A DNA stretch of 64,000 nucleotides from contig NZ_WSFT01000016.1 of NCBI RefSeq assembly GCF_016820655.1, positions 105,643 through 169,642 on the forward strand, read 5' to 3'. The position numbers were made by a program, and so were the translations under genes. Shown in pieces: positions 54,465 to 62,265 of this stretch. The first letter of the stretch is position 1; the number at the start of each line of letters is the position of its first letter. Below the pieces are notes generated by a model. That model was not told where the DNA came from. It made no database searches and worked only from the letters and a program-made list of their open reading frames with translations. This stretch comes from Anaeromonas frigoriresistens. Lineage in GTDB: Bacteria; Bacillota; Clostridia; Tissierellales; SIT17.

Positions 54465-54602
54465 TTAGTATTTTCCCAACCCAACGAAACCACCAAAACT
54501 AAATAGTAGTACTAGTAATAAAAAGAAAAATAATAATTCGCTTCCTTCTCCAAAGTTTCCAAATCCAGCGAATCATCCAAATAATCCTTTTACTTCACTC
54601 AT
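54465..54602 (-). pseudogene. Small Gly/Phe-rich membrane protein with in-frame TGA
   Basis: AAGGAG precedes an ATG at 54602. The frame reads MSEVKGLFG, then TGA (54573-54575), then FAGFGNFGEGSELLFFFLLL to GLGKY (45 codons in all). A Gly/Phe start and one hydrophobic helix resemble YjcZ-type sporulation-associated small proteins. A Gly or Trp codon changed to TGA would explain the break. Apart from this frame, 54356-54840 shows nothing. Confidence 0.65.
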
Positions 54603-54840
54603 TATATTAACTCCTTAATATTTTCATTTCACTACAATATATTCATATATGGGTCTAGTGTTAACCCTAAACACTCCATCTAACTTTAATGTCCTTTTAG
54701 AATAAAACACTTAATATAATTTAACCTTTACTCTATTTAAGATTACCAACTAGTAATTATGCTTCTTTAACAATTTAAAATATGAACAATTAATTCATTC
54801 TTTCATATTATGTACTACCTTAAGAGAGGAGAGGTAAAGA

Positions 54841-55254
54841 TTGAATAATAATAATAATAATAATAAAACATGTGACGAATTTCAAACCCATGTTCACGAG
54901 TTTTTAGGAAGCACAATGTTAGGTGCTCCCGAGAACAGTCCAGAATTACTTCATAATCACAGATTTGCAGGAGTTACTGGACCTGTTATTGAAAGACCAG
55001 GAGGACATGTTCATATCCTAAGTGTGAACTCTGATTTTTTCTTTAATCATTTTCATCAAATTGAAGTTGAAACTGGTCCCCCTATTCCAGTAAGAGATCA
55101 AAATGGTGATATTATTGGTCATGTTCATGGATTTACAGGAGTATCATCTTGTGTATTTTTCCATAATCATATTTTTAAAGGTTCCACACTTATTCAAAAT
55201 CCAATAGCTATGGAAGAGAGAAACCTTTCTGAACTTCCTAATCATAATTTCTAA
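54841..55254 (+). CDS. His-rich YmaF-family protein
   Basis: 137 residues with repeated H-x-H modules (THVHEF, LLHNHRFAG, GHVHILS, FFNHFHQIEVETGPPI, GHVHGFTG, FFHNHIF), typical of YmaF. The start is TTG after GAGAGGAGAGG. The codons after it are seven AAT repeats, giving a poly-Asn start and a possible slippage tract. Metal or surface binding is likely; the function is unknown. Confidence 0.88.
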   Translation: MNNNNNNNKTCDEFQTHVHEFLGSTMLGAPENSPELLHNHRFAGVTGPVIERPGGHVHILSVNSDFFFNHFHQIEVETGPPIPVRDQNGDIIGHVHGFTGVSSCVFFHNHIFKGSTLIQNPIAMEERNLSELPNHNF

Positions 55255-55306
55255 TTATCCCATATTACACCCAATAGGAAAGGAGGTTTATTTAAGGTTC
55301 TATAAT

Positions 55307-55349
55307 AAATGTTGGGGTGCATGAAAATAATGTACCACAACATTTTTTT
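55307..55349 (+). terminator. Terminator of the ymaF-like gene
   Basis: 16-nt arms AAATGTTGGGGTGCAT and near-complement with a short loop, followed by T7. Confidence 0.8.
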
Positions 55350-55468
55350 GCATTATAAAAGCACTTATGAGATAAATATGCTAAAATGTTAATTGGCTAA
55401 ATAAGAAAAAAGCTTCTTATGAAGACTGTTTCATCCTTATGTATCCTGTGAGGATACCCATTTATTAA

Positions 55469-57409
55469 TCATAAAACCCTAAAATCTTTCATGCTTTCTC
55501 CAAGAATATAGTGTGAAAACCACATCAAATTCTGCTTCATAATAGCTACATTAATTCCTGGTTGATCAGAACTATGCCCCATTCCTTTAAATATAACTAA
55601 TTCTGTATCGACATCCATATCTTTTAGTCCTTGATATAGCTCATATGAATTTGGTATTGGAACTCTTGCATCATCTTCACCATGTTGGATTAATGTGGGA
55701 GTACAGGCTGATTTAATGTATGTCATTGGTGATGTTTGAGCATATATCTCTGGATCATTCCATGGATTATCTCCTAAATTCATCCTAACAGAGTAAGGAA
55801 TATCTGTATTTACATAATAGGTAATCCAATTAGTAATTCCACCTCCAACGGATATAGCTTTAAATCTACTACTAAATGTAGAACAGAAGGATGATATATA
55901 TCCTCCGTGGCTCCATCCCATAATCCCTACTTTATCTTTATCTGCAATCCCCTTGTCCACCAGTTCATCCACTCCAGATATAACATCATCGTAGTAAGCA
56001 GTTACCAGTTTTCTATATTTAGATTTTAAGAATTCATTACCATACCCTGAAGTTCCCCTGTAGTTTGGCTCTAAAACTATAAACCCCTTTTCGATAAACT
56101 GTTCAATAGGATACTTTTCATTAAAACAGACTGAAGGCATTGGGAATGCGGAATCAATGACTACCAATAAAGGGTAAGTTTTATGTGAGTCAAACTCTAT
56201 TGGAATTGATAAAATTCCTTCTATTTCAAGACCATCATTACTTTTCCACGAGATAATTTCTCTATTACTTTTAAGCTTTCCTTTTAAAAAATTATTTTCG
56301 TTGGTTATCTTATCATTGTCTAAATAAATTTCAAAGATTTCATTTGCTGTGGCCTTATTATATGCTATATGATTTCCATCTCTTGTTATAGAAGCTTCCA
56401 TTATAAAGCTATCTATTTTATCACTTAATATTTCTACATTGCCATCATCAGATAATAATCCAATAAGATAATTAGTTTTATCCTGCCATGTAATTAAAAT
56501 TCCTTTAGCTGTCCAACGTAATGGAATTACCGTACTATCAAAATCTGTTAAAGGTTGAATTTGCTCACCACTATTAATATCATATATCTCTATTGTATTG
56601 TCTTGTATATGGGTATTATAGTAATCCTTCTCCCTTATGCTTGCTGAATAACATATTTTACTACCATTAGGAGAAAAACAAACTCCCCCTCTTAATAACT
56701 TATCTATGCTCATCTTTTGTAATTCTCCTGCTTTTATATCTAGTAAGTATATATCCTTCTTATTAAAATCACTCATATTTGAACTTGGTGTAGCCATAAT
56801 TACAATCTTTTTTCCATCATTTGATATATCAAATTCCTGGATATGAAAATCCTTACCATCCGTTAGTTGATAAGCAACTCTATCCTTCTGTATCCCTTTT
56901 TCTAATTCAATGTAATATAAAGAATTATTCTGATACTCCTTATCTATATGATGAAAATCTCCATATAGTTCCTTGCGTTTCTTGATTTCCTCAGATTCTT
57001 CTGACTGTGTAAGATAATAAAAACCTTTGCCAGCAGGCTCCCATTTAAATTTACTGATTCCTTCTTTCTCAGCTGTAATTTGAACACTATTGTCCTTATC
57101 AATTGACTTAAAAAATATCTGATTTTTCTTGTTGCTCCCGTCACCAACTGGGCTAAGGTATGCGATATCTCTAGAATTTGGAGACCATGATGGGTCTGTA
57201 CTAACTATATCTCCAGTTGTTAATGGATAACACTCACCCTTATCTTTTTCATATATCCATACATGATTCCTATATTTATTGTCTTCCCAATTAGCTGTCC
57301 TCTTAACAAATGCCACATTTTTGCCATTCTCACTTAAGTTTGTACCTGATAAGGTTGGGACCGAAGCAATCTCTTCTAAACTTAGATATTTTTCTTTAAT
57401 AATACTCAT
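55469..57409 (-). CDS. S9 prolyl-oligopeptidase family (acylaminoacyl-peptidase-like)
   Basis: 646 residues: an N-terminal seven-bladed beta-propeller (about 20-370) with TolB-like DPSWSPNSRDIAYLS repeats, then an alpha/beta hydrolase domain with nucleophile GWSHGGY, Asp in GEDDARVP and His in GMGHSSD. It is cytosolic and cleaves short peptides or N-acyl peptides. The ATG at 57409 follows AGAGGGGG; longer frames are not needed. Confidence 0.93.
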   Translation of the reverse strand: MSIIKEKYLSLEEIASVPTLSGTNLSENGKNVAFVKRTANWEDNKYRNHVWIYEKDKGECYPLTTGDIVSTDPSWSPNSRDIAYLSPVGDGSNKKNQIFFKSIDKDNSVQITAEKEGISKFKWEPAGKGFYYLTQSEESEEIKKRKELYGDFHHIDKEYQNNSLYYIELEKGIQKDRVAYQLTDGKDFHIQEFDISNDGKKIVIMATPSSNMSDFNKKDIYLLDIKAGELQKMSIDKLLRGGVCFSPNGSKICYSASIREKDYYNTHIQDNTIEIYDINSGEQIQPLTDFDSTVIPLRWTAKGILITWQDKTNYLIGLLSDDGNVEILSDKIDSFIMEASITRDGNHIAYNKATANEIFEIYLDNDKITNENNFLKGKLKSNREIISWKSNDGLEIEGILSIPIEFDSHKTYPLLVVIDSAFPMPSVCFNEKYPIEQFIEKGFIVLEPNYRGTSGYGNEFLKSKYRKLVTAYYDDVISGVDELVDKGIADKDKVGIMGWSHGGYISSFCSTFSSRFKAISVGGGITNWITYYVNTDIPYSVRMNLGDNPWNDPEIYAQTSPMTYIKSACTPTLIQHGEDDARVPIPNSYELYQGLKDMDVDTELVIFKGMGHSSDQPGINVAIMKQNLMWFSHYILGESMKDFRVL

Positions 57410-57567
57410 TAATAAACCCCCTCTAAATAATTTTATTTCCAAAAAAAATCCGTCTTCCATCTGGAAAATTTGCTTTACTAAATCCTCATTTGTTAAATTT
57501 TTTCTTATTCATTATGATATTTGCGATGTACTAACTTTTCATTGATTCCTATTTAATTATATAAAAC

Positions 57568-57595
57568 AAAGACTGACATCAGTATGTCAGTCTTT
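57568..57595. terminator. Hairpin terminator
   Basis: Arms AAAGACTGACAT and ATGTCAGTCTTT around 4 nt. A second imperfect hairpin (AACAAACCCCATT ... AATGGGCTTTGTT) follows at 57601-57654. Confidence 0.7.
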
Positions 57596-57701
57596 AAAAT
57601 AACAAACCCCATTAATAAAAGAATTTTTTCTTTCCATCAATGGGCTTTGTTTTTCTATAGATTGGTATAATTTTTTCTACTTTATTTTTCGACAACTGGA
57701 G

Positions 57702-57779
57702 TTGTGTAATAAAGTTGGTAACTACAGCATTCTTTTGTACTAAATCTAAAATACTTTTGTGTAATAGAGTCGGTAACTA
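57702..57779. repeat. Two tandem 23-bp direct repeats
   Basis: TTGTGTAATAAAGTTGGTAA and TTGTGTAATAGAGTCGGTAA (plus CTA each) at 57702-57724 and 57757-57779 are 21/23 identical and 55 bp apart. They resemble transposon-end sequence and lie at the left edge of the mobile region. Confidence 0.5.
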
Positions 57780-57866
57780 GACTTGCAAAAATCTTTTTTA
57801 TTTTTTACTCATAATAAAATTCATATTATTTTATTAACTACTTTACACTATTTTTTATTAAATCAT

Positions 57867-57913
57867 TTATATTATACATTAATATTCTATACCACAACTA
57901 TCCTAACACATAG
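57867..57913. mobile_element. Solo IS end, copy 1
   Basis: A 47-bp sequence from TTATATTATACATTAAT to CCTAACACATAG is 46/47 identical to 59214-59260 in the same orientation. In copy 2 it lies upstream of a transposase start, so this is the promoter-side end of that IS, left behind without its transposase. Confidence 0.75.
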
Positions 57914-58043
57914 GGCGATTCACTGTGTAAATATTAAATAAACGCAAAAGATGAATTCGCTATTGTTAATAATTAAAAAAAATTAAACGTTTATATAACT
58001 TGGATATAGCCAGATGACCCATTGATACTAAATGATACAAATA

Positions 58044-58072
58044 TTGACAAATGCAGTAACAAGTAATATCAT
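58044..58072 (+). promoter_or_regulatory. Sigma-A promoter of the pentapeptide gene
   Basis: TTGACA (58044-58049), a 17-bp spacer and TATCAT (58067-58072). The leader to the pentapeptide gene is about 280 nt and holds a stem of nine perfect pairs (GCTGAATCT 58165-58173 with AGATTCAGC 58201-58209) and a small ORF. Confidence 0.7.
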
Positions 58073-58227
58073 TTATTTTGTTGGTTATCCAAAATTCATA
58101 TATGCAATGAATTTCGTTTTACAATTAATTGATTAATAACAGTGAATCAAACAATTTGAAGAAGGCTGAATCTTATGAATTTAAAGGTTTAACTGTGAAG
58201 AGATTCAGCGAGGAGGGTTTGCGTATT

Positions 58228-58311
58228 GTGAAAAGATGCCATGTATTCACTATATACAATACGAATGAAAAATCAATACTTTTTTTACAAAATTTGAGTT
58301 TTGCTATGTGA
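58228..58311 (+). CDS. Leader peptide, 27 aa
   Basis: GAGGAGG lies 10 nt before a GTG. The frame reads MKRCHVFTIYNTNEK, then SILFLQNLSFAM and stops at TGA. It ends 44 bp before the pentapeptide gene and directly follows the 9-bp leader stem. It could work as a regulatory leader peptide, as for many resistance genes. It is short, so confidence is limited. Confidence 0.45.
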   Translation: MKRCHVFTIYNTNEKSILFLQNLSFAM

Positions 58312-58355
58312 TGAGAAATGTCAGCCGTAAATATAGAGATATAAGGGGAGTTAGT

Positions 58356-59018
58356 ATGAGCCAAACTGAGAGAGTTATCAGAATCGCTAAACCAAAGATA
58401 CCAAGAAACTTGCCATTAGTAACTGATTTTGATGTGAAAATTTATGATGAAGATCAGGTTGCTGGTAAATTGATTTCAAATTGTAAAATAGAAGGTCAAA
58501 ATGCTGAAAAGGTAAGTTTTAAGAATGTAGCATTTCGTAATGTGACTTTCACTGATGTATCTTTTGGAAGAGCGGATATTGAAGATGTTGGTTTTGAAAA
58601 TTGTGATTTATCTAATATTGATTTAAGTGGTTCTATTTTCAATCGAGTTCAAATTGAAAATTGTAAATTAGTTGGTGCGAATTTTACGGAAGCTTCGTTG
58701 TTAAATGTTGTTATTAGCAATAGTAATGGGAGATATGCCAATTTTCGATTTTCGCATTGTAAGAAACTTGTGATTGCGGATTCAATTTTTACCTATGCAG
58801 ATTTTCAATCATCAGAGTTTAATGATAATAAATTTTTGGATACAGAACTACAGTGTTGTCAGTTTTCTGGGACGAAACTAAAAGGTGTGGATATGAGTAC
58901 TTGCGATATAAGCAACATTGGTGTTGGTATTGATGAGATCAGAGGAGCCTGTGTATCATCGTTGCAAGCTGTATCATTATCAACGTTACTAGGATTAAAA
59001 ATCAAAGATCCTTTTTAA
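58356..59018 (+). CDS. Pentapeptide-repeat protein
   Basis: 220 residues with tandem A/N-x-x-F-like pentapeptides through about residues 60-190 (for example VSFKNVAFRNVTFTDVSF), expected to fold as a right-handed square beta-helix. Relatives include YjbI-type proteins and DNA-mimic Qnr/MfpA proteins, but gyrase protection is not shown here. AAGGGGAG precedes the ATG at 58356. It is oriented opposite to the neighbouring cassettes and lies between two IS ends. Confidence 0.88.
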   Translation: MSQTERVIRIAKPKIPRNLPLVTDFDVKIYDEDQVAGKLISNCKIEGQNAEKVSFKNVAFRNVTFTDVSFGRADIEDVGFENCDLSNIDLSGSIFNRVQIENCKLVGANFTEASLLNVVISNSNGRYANFRFSHCKKLVIADSIFTYADFQSSEFNDNKFLDTELQCCQFSGTKLKGVDMSTCDISNIGVGIDEIRGACVSSLQAVSLSTLLGLKIKDPF

Positions 59019-59185
59019 GAAAGTGTTAGTGGTATAATACATATGATATAAATAGTAGTTCGTGGTATTCCTAATTCATTAGAAAGACTTGTGACAGTAT
59101 CGTTTGTGGGCTGTTCTAGTCTTTTGATTACAGATTCTTTAAGTTCTTTTGAGTAATGCTTATTTCTTTTATTATCTTTGGGCAT
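59015..59185 (-). pseudogene. Truncated IS transposase N-terminus (IS3 OrfA-like)
   Basis: AAGGAG precedes an ATG at 59185. The frame encodes MPKDNKRNKHYSKELKESVI and an HTH (TVTSLSNELGIPRTTIY), the common start of IS3-type OrfA, then loses homology and stops at 59015. The 3' part and OrfB are missing; the break coincides with the end of the pentapeptide gene. Confidence 0.8.
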
Positions 59186-59213
59186 ATCAATTCTCCTTAG
59201 ATTATTGTCATAA

Positions 59214-59260
59214 TTATATTATACATTAATATTCTATACGACAACTATCCTAACACATAG
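59214..59260. mobile_element. IS end, copy 2 (upstream end of the truncated IS)
   Basis: 46/47 identical to 57867-57913. On the minus strand it begins CTATGTGTTAGGATAGTTGT, reads into the transposase leader, and marks the insertion junction with the cassette array. Confidence 0.78.
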
Positions 59261-59305
59261 TGCTTGTTGTAATTTTCAAATTTGTCCTCCTTAAAGTTTA
59301 GTGTT

Positions 59306-59372
59306 GTATAACGTCTTTAGACTTTCCAGTGTCCTACATCTTTACGTAATATGATGAAAAGTCTATGTTATG
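59306..59372 (-). other. attC-like recombination site 1 (after methyltransferase 1)
   Basis: The forward strand has GTATAAC at one end and GTTATGC at the other, with TAGACTTT/AAAGTCTA as inner boxes and unequal 5-nt and 1-nt spacers between outer and inner boxes. This is the R-L...L-R layout of an integron attC (67 bp). It lies 11 nt past the methyltransferase stop. Confidence 0.75.
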
Positions 59373-59382
59373 CGAAGTATTT

Positions 59383-60153
59383 CTAGATTTTTTGTTTCAT
59401 TCTACAATAGTAAAGTCTAGTCTCATATTCCAAAATCACTTTTCCATCGTCATTATATTTTTCAAATAAGTTCTCTAACTCTGATAACATCATATTATAT
59501 CTAGAATCTCCTTTATTTGGTATATATGAATAAGATATTAATTCACCTTTTAATCTTTCAAAATCATATTCCTGTAGGTTTGAAAACACTTTCTCACAAA
59601 CTTTTTTGTTATCAAAGAACTTAGGAATAACATTTTCATCTGATTTAATATTTGATTCTTCTCTATATTTTCTAATAATGTCTATATACGCTCTCATAAA
59701 ACCATAAGATTTTGATTTTCTAATATTCCACATCAAAACAATTGAACTATTCTGCTTAAGAATTCTTAAAAACTCTTGTTTTGTTGGCTCTGGTCTAAAC
59801 CAATGGAAAGCTTGAGCTACTGTAATAACATCAACCGATTCAGGTTTTAATTTTGTATCTTCAGAAGAACCATCTATTGAATAGAAGTTTTTATAAGATT
59901 TCAGAAACCACTCTGCTTCTTGTCTCATTTCTTTATTTGGTTCTATACCGTAGACAGTATTTCCATTATCTAAAAACATCTTAGTGCAAATGCCTGTGCC
60001 TGAGCCTATATCAGCGACTACTCCCTCTTTATTAAGTCCTATCTCTTCATTTAAAAACTCAATTATTCTACTAGGATAACTTGGCCTGTATTTAGAATAG
60101 TTTTTACCTCTATTATTAAAAATGACTTCTGTCTCAGTTCCTTTTGAACTCAT
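59383..60153 (-). CDS. Class I SAM-dependent methyltransferase (cassette gene 1)
   Basis: 256 residues with SAM motif I VADIGSGTGICTKMF, motif post-I YGIEPN and VITVAQAFHWF, as in the Methyltransf_11/25 group. GAGGAGATATT precedes the ATG. The start codon is only about 34 nt from the cassette boundary and the stop 11 nt from attC-like site 1, the tight packing usual for gene cassettes. The substrate is unknown. Confidence 0.9.
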   Translation of the reverse strand: MSSKGTETEVIFNNRGKNYSKYRPSYPSRIIEFLNEEIGLNKEGVVADIGSGTGICTKMFLDNGNTVYGIEPNKEMRQEAEWFLKSYKNFYSIDGSSEDTKLKPESVDVITVAQAFHWFRPEPTKQEFLRILKQNSSIVLMWNIRKSKSYGFMRAYIDIIRKYREESNIKSDENVIPKFFDNKKVCEKVFSNLQEYDFERLKGELISYSYIPNKGDSRYNMMLSELENLFEKYNDDGKVILEYETRLYYCRMKQKI

Positions 60154-60180
60154 AATATCTCCTCATTTTCTATAGATTTT

Positions 60181-60261
60181 GCATAACGCTTTGAAGCTTA
60201 GTGACGTCGGACTTTCCCTAAAGTACTGCTTTCCGATGTCTGCTAAGCCTCTGTTATACGC
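60181..60261 (-). other. attC-like recombination site 2 (after methyltransferase 2)
   Basis: Outer boxes GCATAAC and GTTATAC; inner boxes GCTTAGTGACGTCGGA and TCCGATGTCTGCTAAGC pair with one extrahelical base, exactly as in attC sites. It is about 80 bp and the most canonical of the four. Confidence 0.85.
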
Positions 60262-60351
60262 AGTATCATATTTATAACTCATCGAATTTGCAAATTATAA
60301 ATGTATCAAATCAATTTAGCTTCTCATTTCACTTAATTTGTATAGCAGAAA

Positions 60352-61146
60352 CTACTTTTTTGAAACAAATAATCCCAACTCTTTCGGAATATCAATTGCT
60401 CCTTGTTTAATCCTGATATTCTCAAAATAATCGTATAATTTATCGAAATCACTTTCAGAATAGTTTGAAATGGTTATGGTCGATTTCATCCAATCAATCA
60501 AATCCTGAGTTTCTGTGATGTGCAATGAATCTTCAAAATTATAGCTTTGCACATCACAAAAGTATTTACTTAGGAGTTCTGTACCGTTTTGAAGGCTAAA
60601 AGAAAAACCATCTGATAATGCAGTTGTATTAGGATTAATGAATTTCCTGACATTATGCAAATATGTTCTCATACCGCCGTTCCCATTTGTTGATGCATAA
60701 AATTTGCCGTCACTTCTCAACACTCTATGTACTTCAGAAATAGCTTTTGACAAGTCTGAAACATGATATAGCATGTGATTAGCAATAACAACATCATAAC
60801 AATTATCAGGGAATGGAATATTCTGTATATCTATTTTTTGCGAAAGCATATTTTTATGACAAGAATATTTTTTCCATACCATTTTAACCATACCTTCTGA
60901 AAAATCTGATAATATTAGTGTGCAAGATGTGGGAAGTTTATCTATACGACCTTGCCACTGATTGCCATTTCCGCAACCAAGTTCCAGTATTCGATATCCA
61001 TTTTCAAACTCGTAGTGTTCAAAAAGCCATGGATACCAACCTTGTTTATTTATGCTATGTTTTGAGTGCAGTTTTATTCGTTTTGACAAATTATCGTCGT
61101 TTTTGTATTGCTCAGTGACATTCTCTACTCTATTCATTTTACGCAT
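60352..61146 (-). CDS. Class I SAM-dependent methyltransferase (cassette gene 2)
   Basis: 264 residues with motif I RILELGCGNGNQW, a DFSEGMV segment and YDVVIANHMLYHVSDLSKAI. The start at 61146 follows AGGTGGTG; the longer frame to 61176 has no Shine-Dalgarno. A hairpin AATTCGTTAT/ATAACGAATT (61175-61202) lies in the leader. It is distinct in sequence from cassette gene 1. Confidence 0.9.
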   Translation of the reverse strand: MRKMNRVENVTEQYKNDDNLSKRIKLHSKHSINKQGWYPWLFEHYEFENGYRILELGCGNGNQWQGRIDKLPTSCTLILSDFSEGMVKMVWKKYSCHKNMLSQKIDIQNIPFPDNCYDVVIANHMLYHVSDLSKAISEVHRVLRSDGKFYASTNGNGGMRTYLHNVRKFINPNTTALSDGFSFSLQNGTELLSKYFCDVQSYNFEDSLHITETQDLIDWMKSTITISNYSESDFDKLYDYFENIRIKQGAIDIPKELGLFVSKK

Positions 61147-61235
61147 ATAAGCACCACCTAATTTAATAATGTTCAATTCGTTATCTAAAACAATAACGAA
61201 TTAAAGACCACAGAGCCCAACTCATATTGATATTG

Positions 61236-61382
61236 CGTATAATGGTTCCGTGTTTGCGACACCTTTGAACTAGACCTCAAAGGAATACCCCTTAGTGGAG
61301 CTTTGCTCCCAGTGAGAATGTGTGGTGCACAATTCCTCAAGACTTGTCCCTAGTGCACCCTTGTGAAAAAACTTTGTTAGAT
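61236..61382 (-). other. attC-like recombination site 3 (degenerate, after GNAT)
   Basis: The outer boxes are kept: GTTAGAT at 61376-61382 (exact GTTRRRY) and GTATAAT at 61236-61242 (last base changed from C). Pairing inner boxes are not clear. Instead there are small hairpins (GGAGC/GCTCC, CCTTTGA/TCAAAGG, GGTGCAC/GTGCACC). It looks like a rearranged or decayed site. Confidence 0.5.
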
Positions 61383-61423
61383 GATGGTTGTAGTAAGAGT
61401 ATTATATACACCTAGATACTACT

Positions 61424-61888
61424 CTATAGAACTTTTCTCATCAAAAATATTGGCTGTTTTTCATTTTCTTCTTCAATTTTTTTCATTCCAAATTTAGTAT
61501 AAAAATTAATGGCTTTTTTATTTGTAGCTGAAACCCTCAGATGATACTCAGTTAATTCTAATTGCTTAAAAAAACCTTCAGCATACTTTAACAAAGACTC
61601 ACCAATACCTTTGTAACGATACTCAGGTATAAGATATATTAAGTTTATATATCCAATATAATCCTCAAGATTATTTCGAGTAAGAAGTCCTAACTGACCT
61701 ATGGCTTTGTTTTCTTTTTCAACTATTAGTTGCCCATTAGGAAACTTATTGACTCTCTCTTTCATTCGTTCTATGTATGAGGCTTCATTAAACCCTTCTT
61801 CAGTTCCGAAACTTATTCTATATGTATCTTCTCTAAAACTAATAATTATATCTTTATCTTTTTTAATATCAATCCTTCTCAATTTCAT
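61424..61888 (-). CDS. GNAT acetyltransferase (cassette gene 3)
   Basis: 154 residues with LIYLIPEYRYKGIGESLLKYA and the C-terminal SATNKKAINFYTKFGM. AGGAGGTTAAAT fixes the ATG at 61888; the frame is open further to 61930 but lacks a Shine-Dalgarno. The start lies about 46 nt from the cassette boundary. GNATs are among the commonest integron cassette genes. Confidence 0.88.
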   Translation of the reverse strand: MKLRRIDIKKDKDIIISFREDTYRISFGTEEGFNEASYIERMKERVNKFPNGQLIVEKENKAIGQLGLLTRNNLEDYIGYINLIYLIPEYRYKGIGESLLKYAEGFFKQLELTEYHLRVSATNKKAINFYTKFGMKKIEEENEKQPIFLMRKVL

Positions 61889-61928
61889 ATTTAACCTCCT
61901 ATCTATAGGAATTTTAGCTTCAACTGTC

Positions 61929-62059
61929 ATCTAACGTTCCCACAATTCCCGACGCGTCCCCACTATTTCTATACTATTCTATATTTTAACATTCACTAAC
62001 TAAGAAAACACTCCACATTTTGTATAATAAGGTACGTGTTGGGAATTGCTGTGTTATGT
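61929..62059 (-). other. attC-like recombination site 4 (after the PPOX-fold gene)
   Basis: Outer boxes ATCTAAC (exact RYYYAAC) and GTTATGT; inner boxes CAATTCCCGACGCGT and ACGTGTTGGGAATTG pair over 15 bp with two wobble positions; spacers are 7 and 4 nt. It is about 131 bp, within the known attC range (about 57-141). Confidence 0.8.
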
Positions 62060-62265
62060 GTTGAGAATTCACGTTCAGAAACTATAACTTAGTATTGCAA
62101 AACGTCTTTCAAATCTGAAGTAACACATCTATTCCTTTTGATTTCTAAATGTTAAGAGCATACTAATTCTCGTATGAACACATCACTTGTGATTTCATAG
62201 AATCACTACAGCATTCATATAGTACTTCTTGTATATTTACAAGTGCTTATTATGGACAGATTGAT

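Noticed and set aside
57702..57779. CRISPR array from the tandem 23-bp repeats
   Set aside because: There are only two copies and no cas genes, and the spacing and sequence fit a transposon-end repeat better.
58129..58227. Extending the leader ORF upstream to a TTG at 58129 (60 aa)
   Set aside because: There is no Shine-Dalgarno at that TTG, while GAGGAGG clearly serves the internal GTG at 58228.
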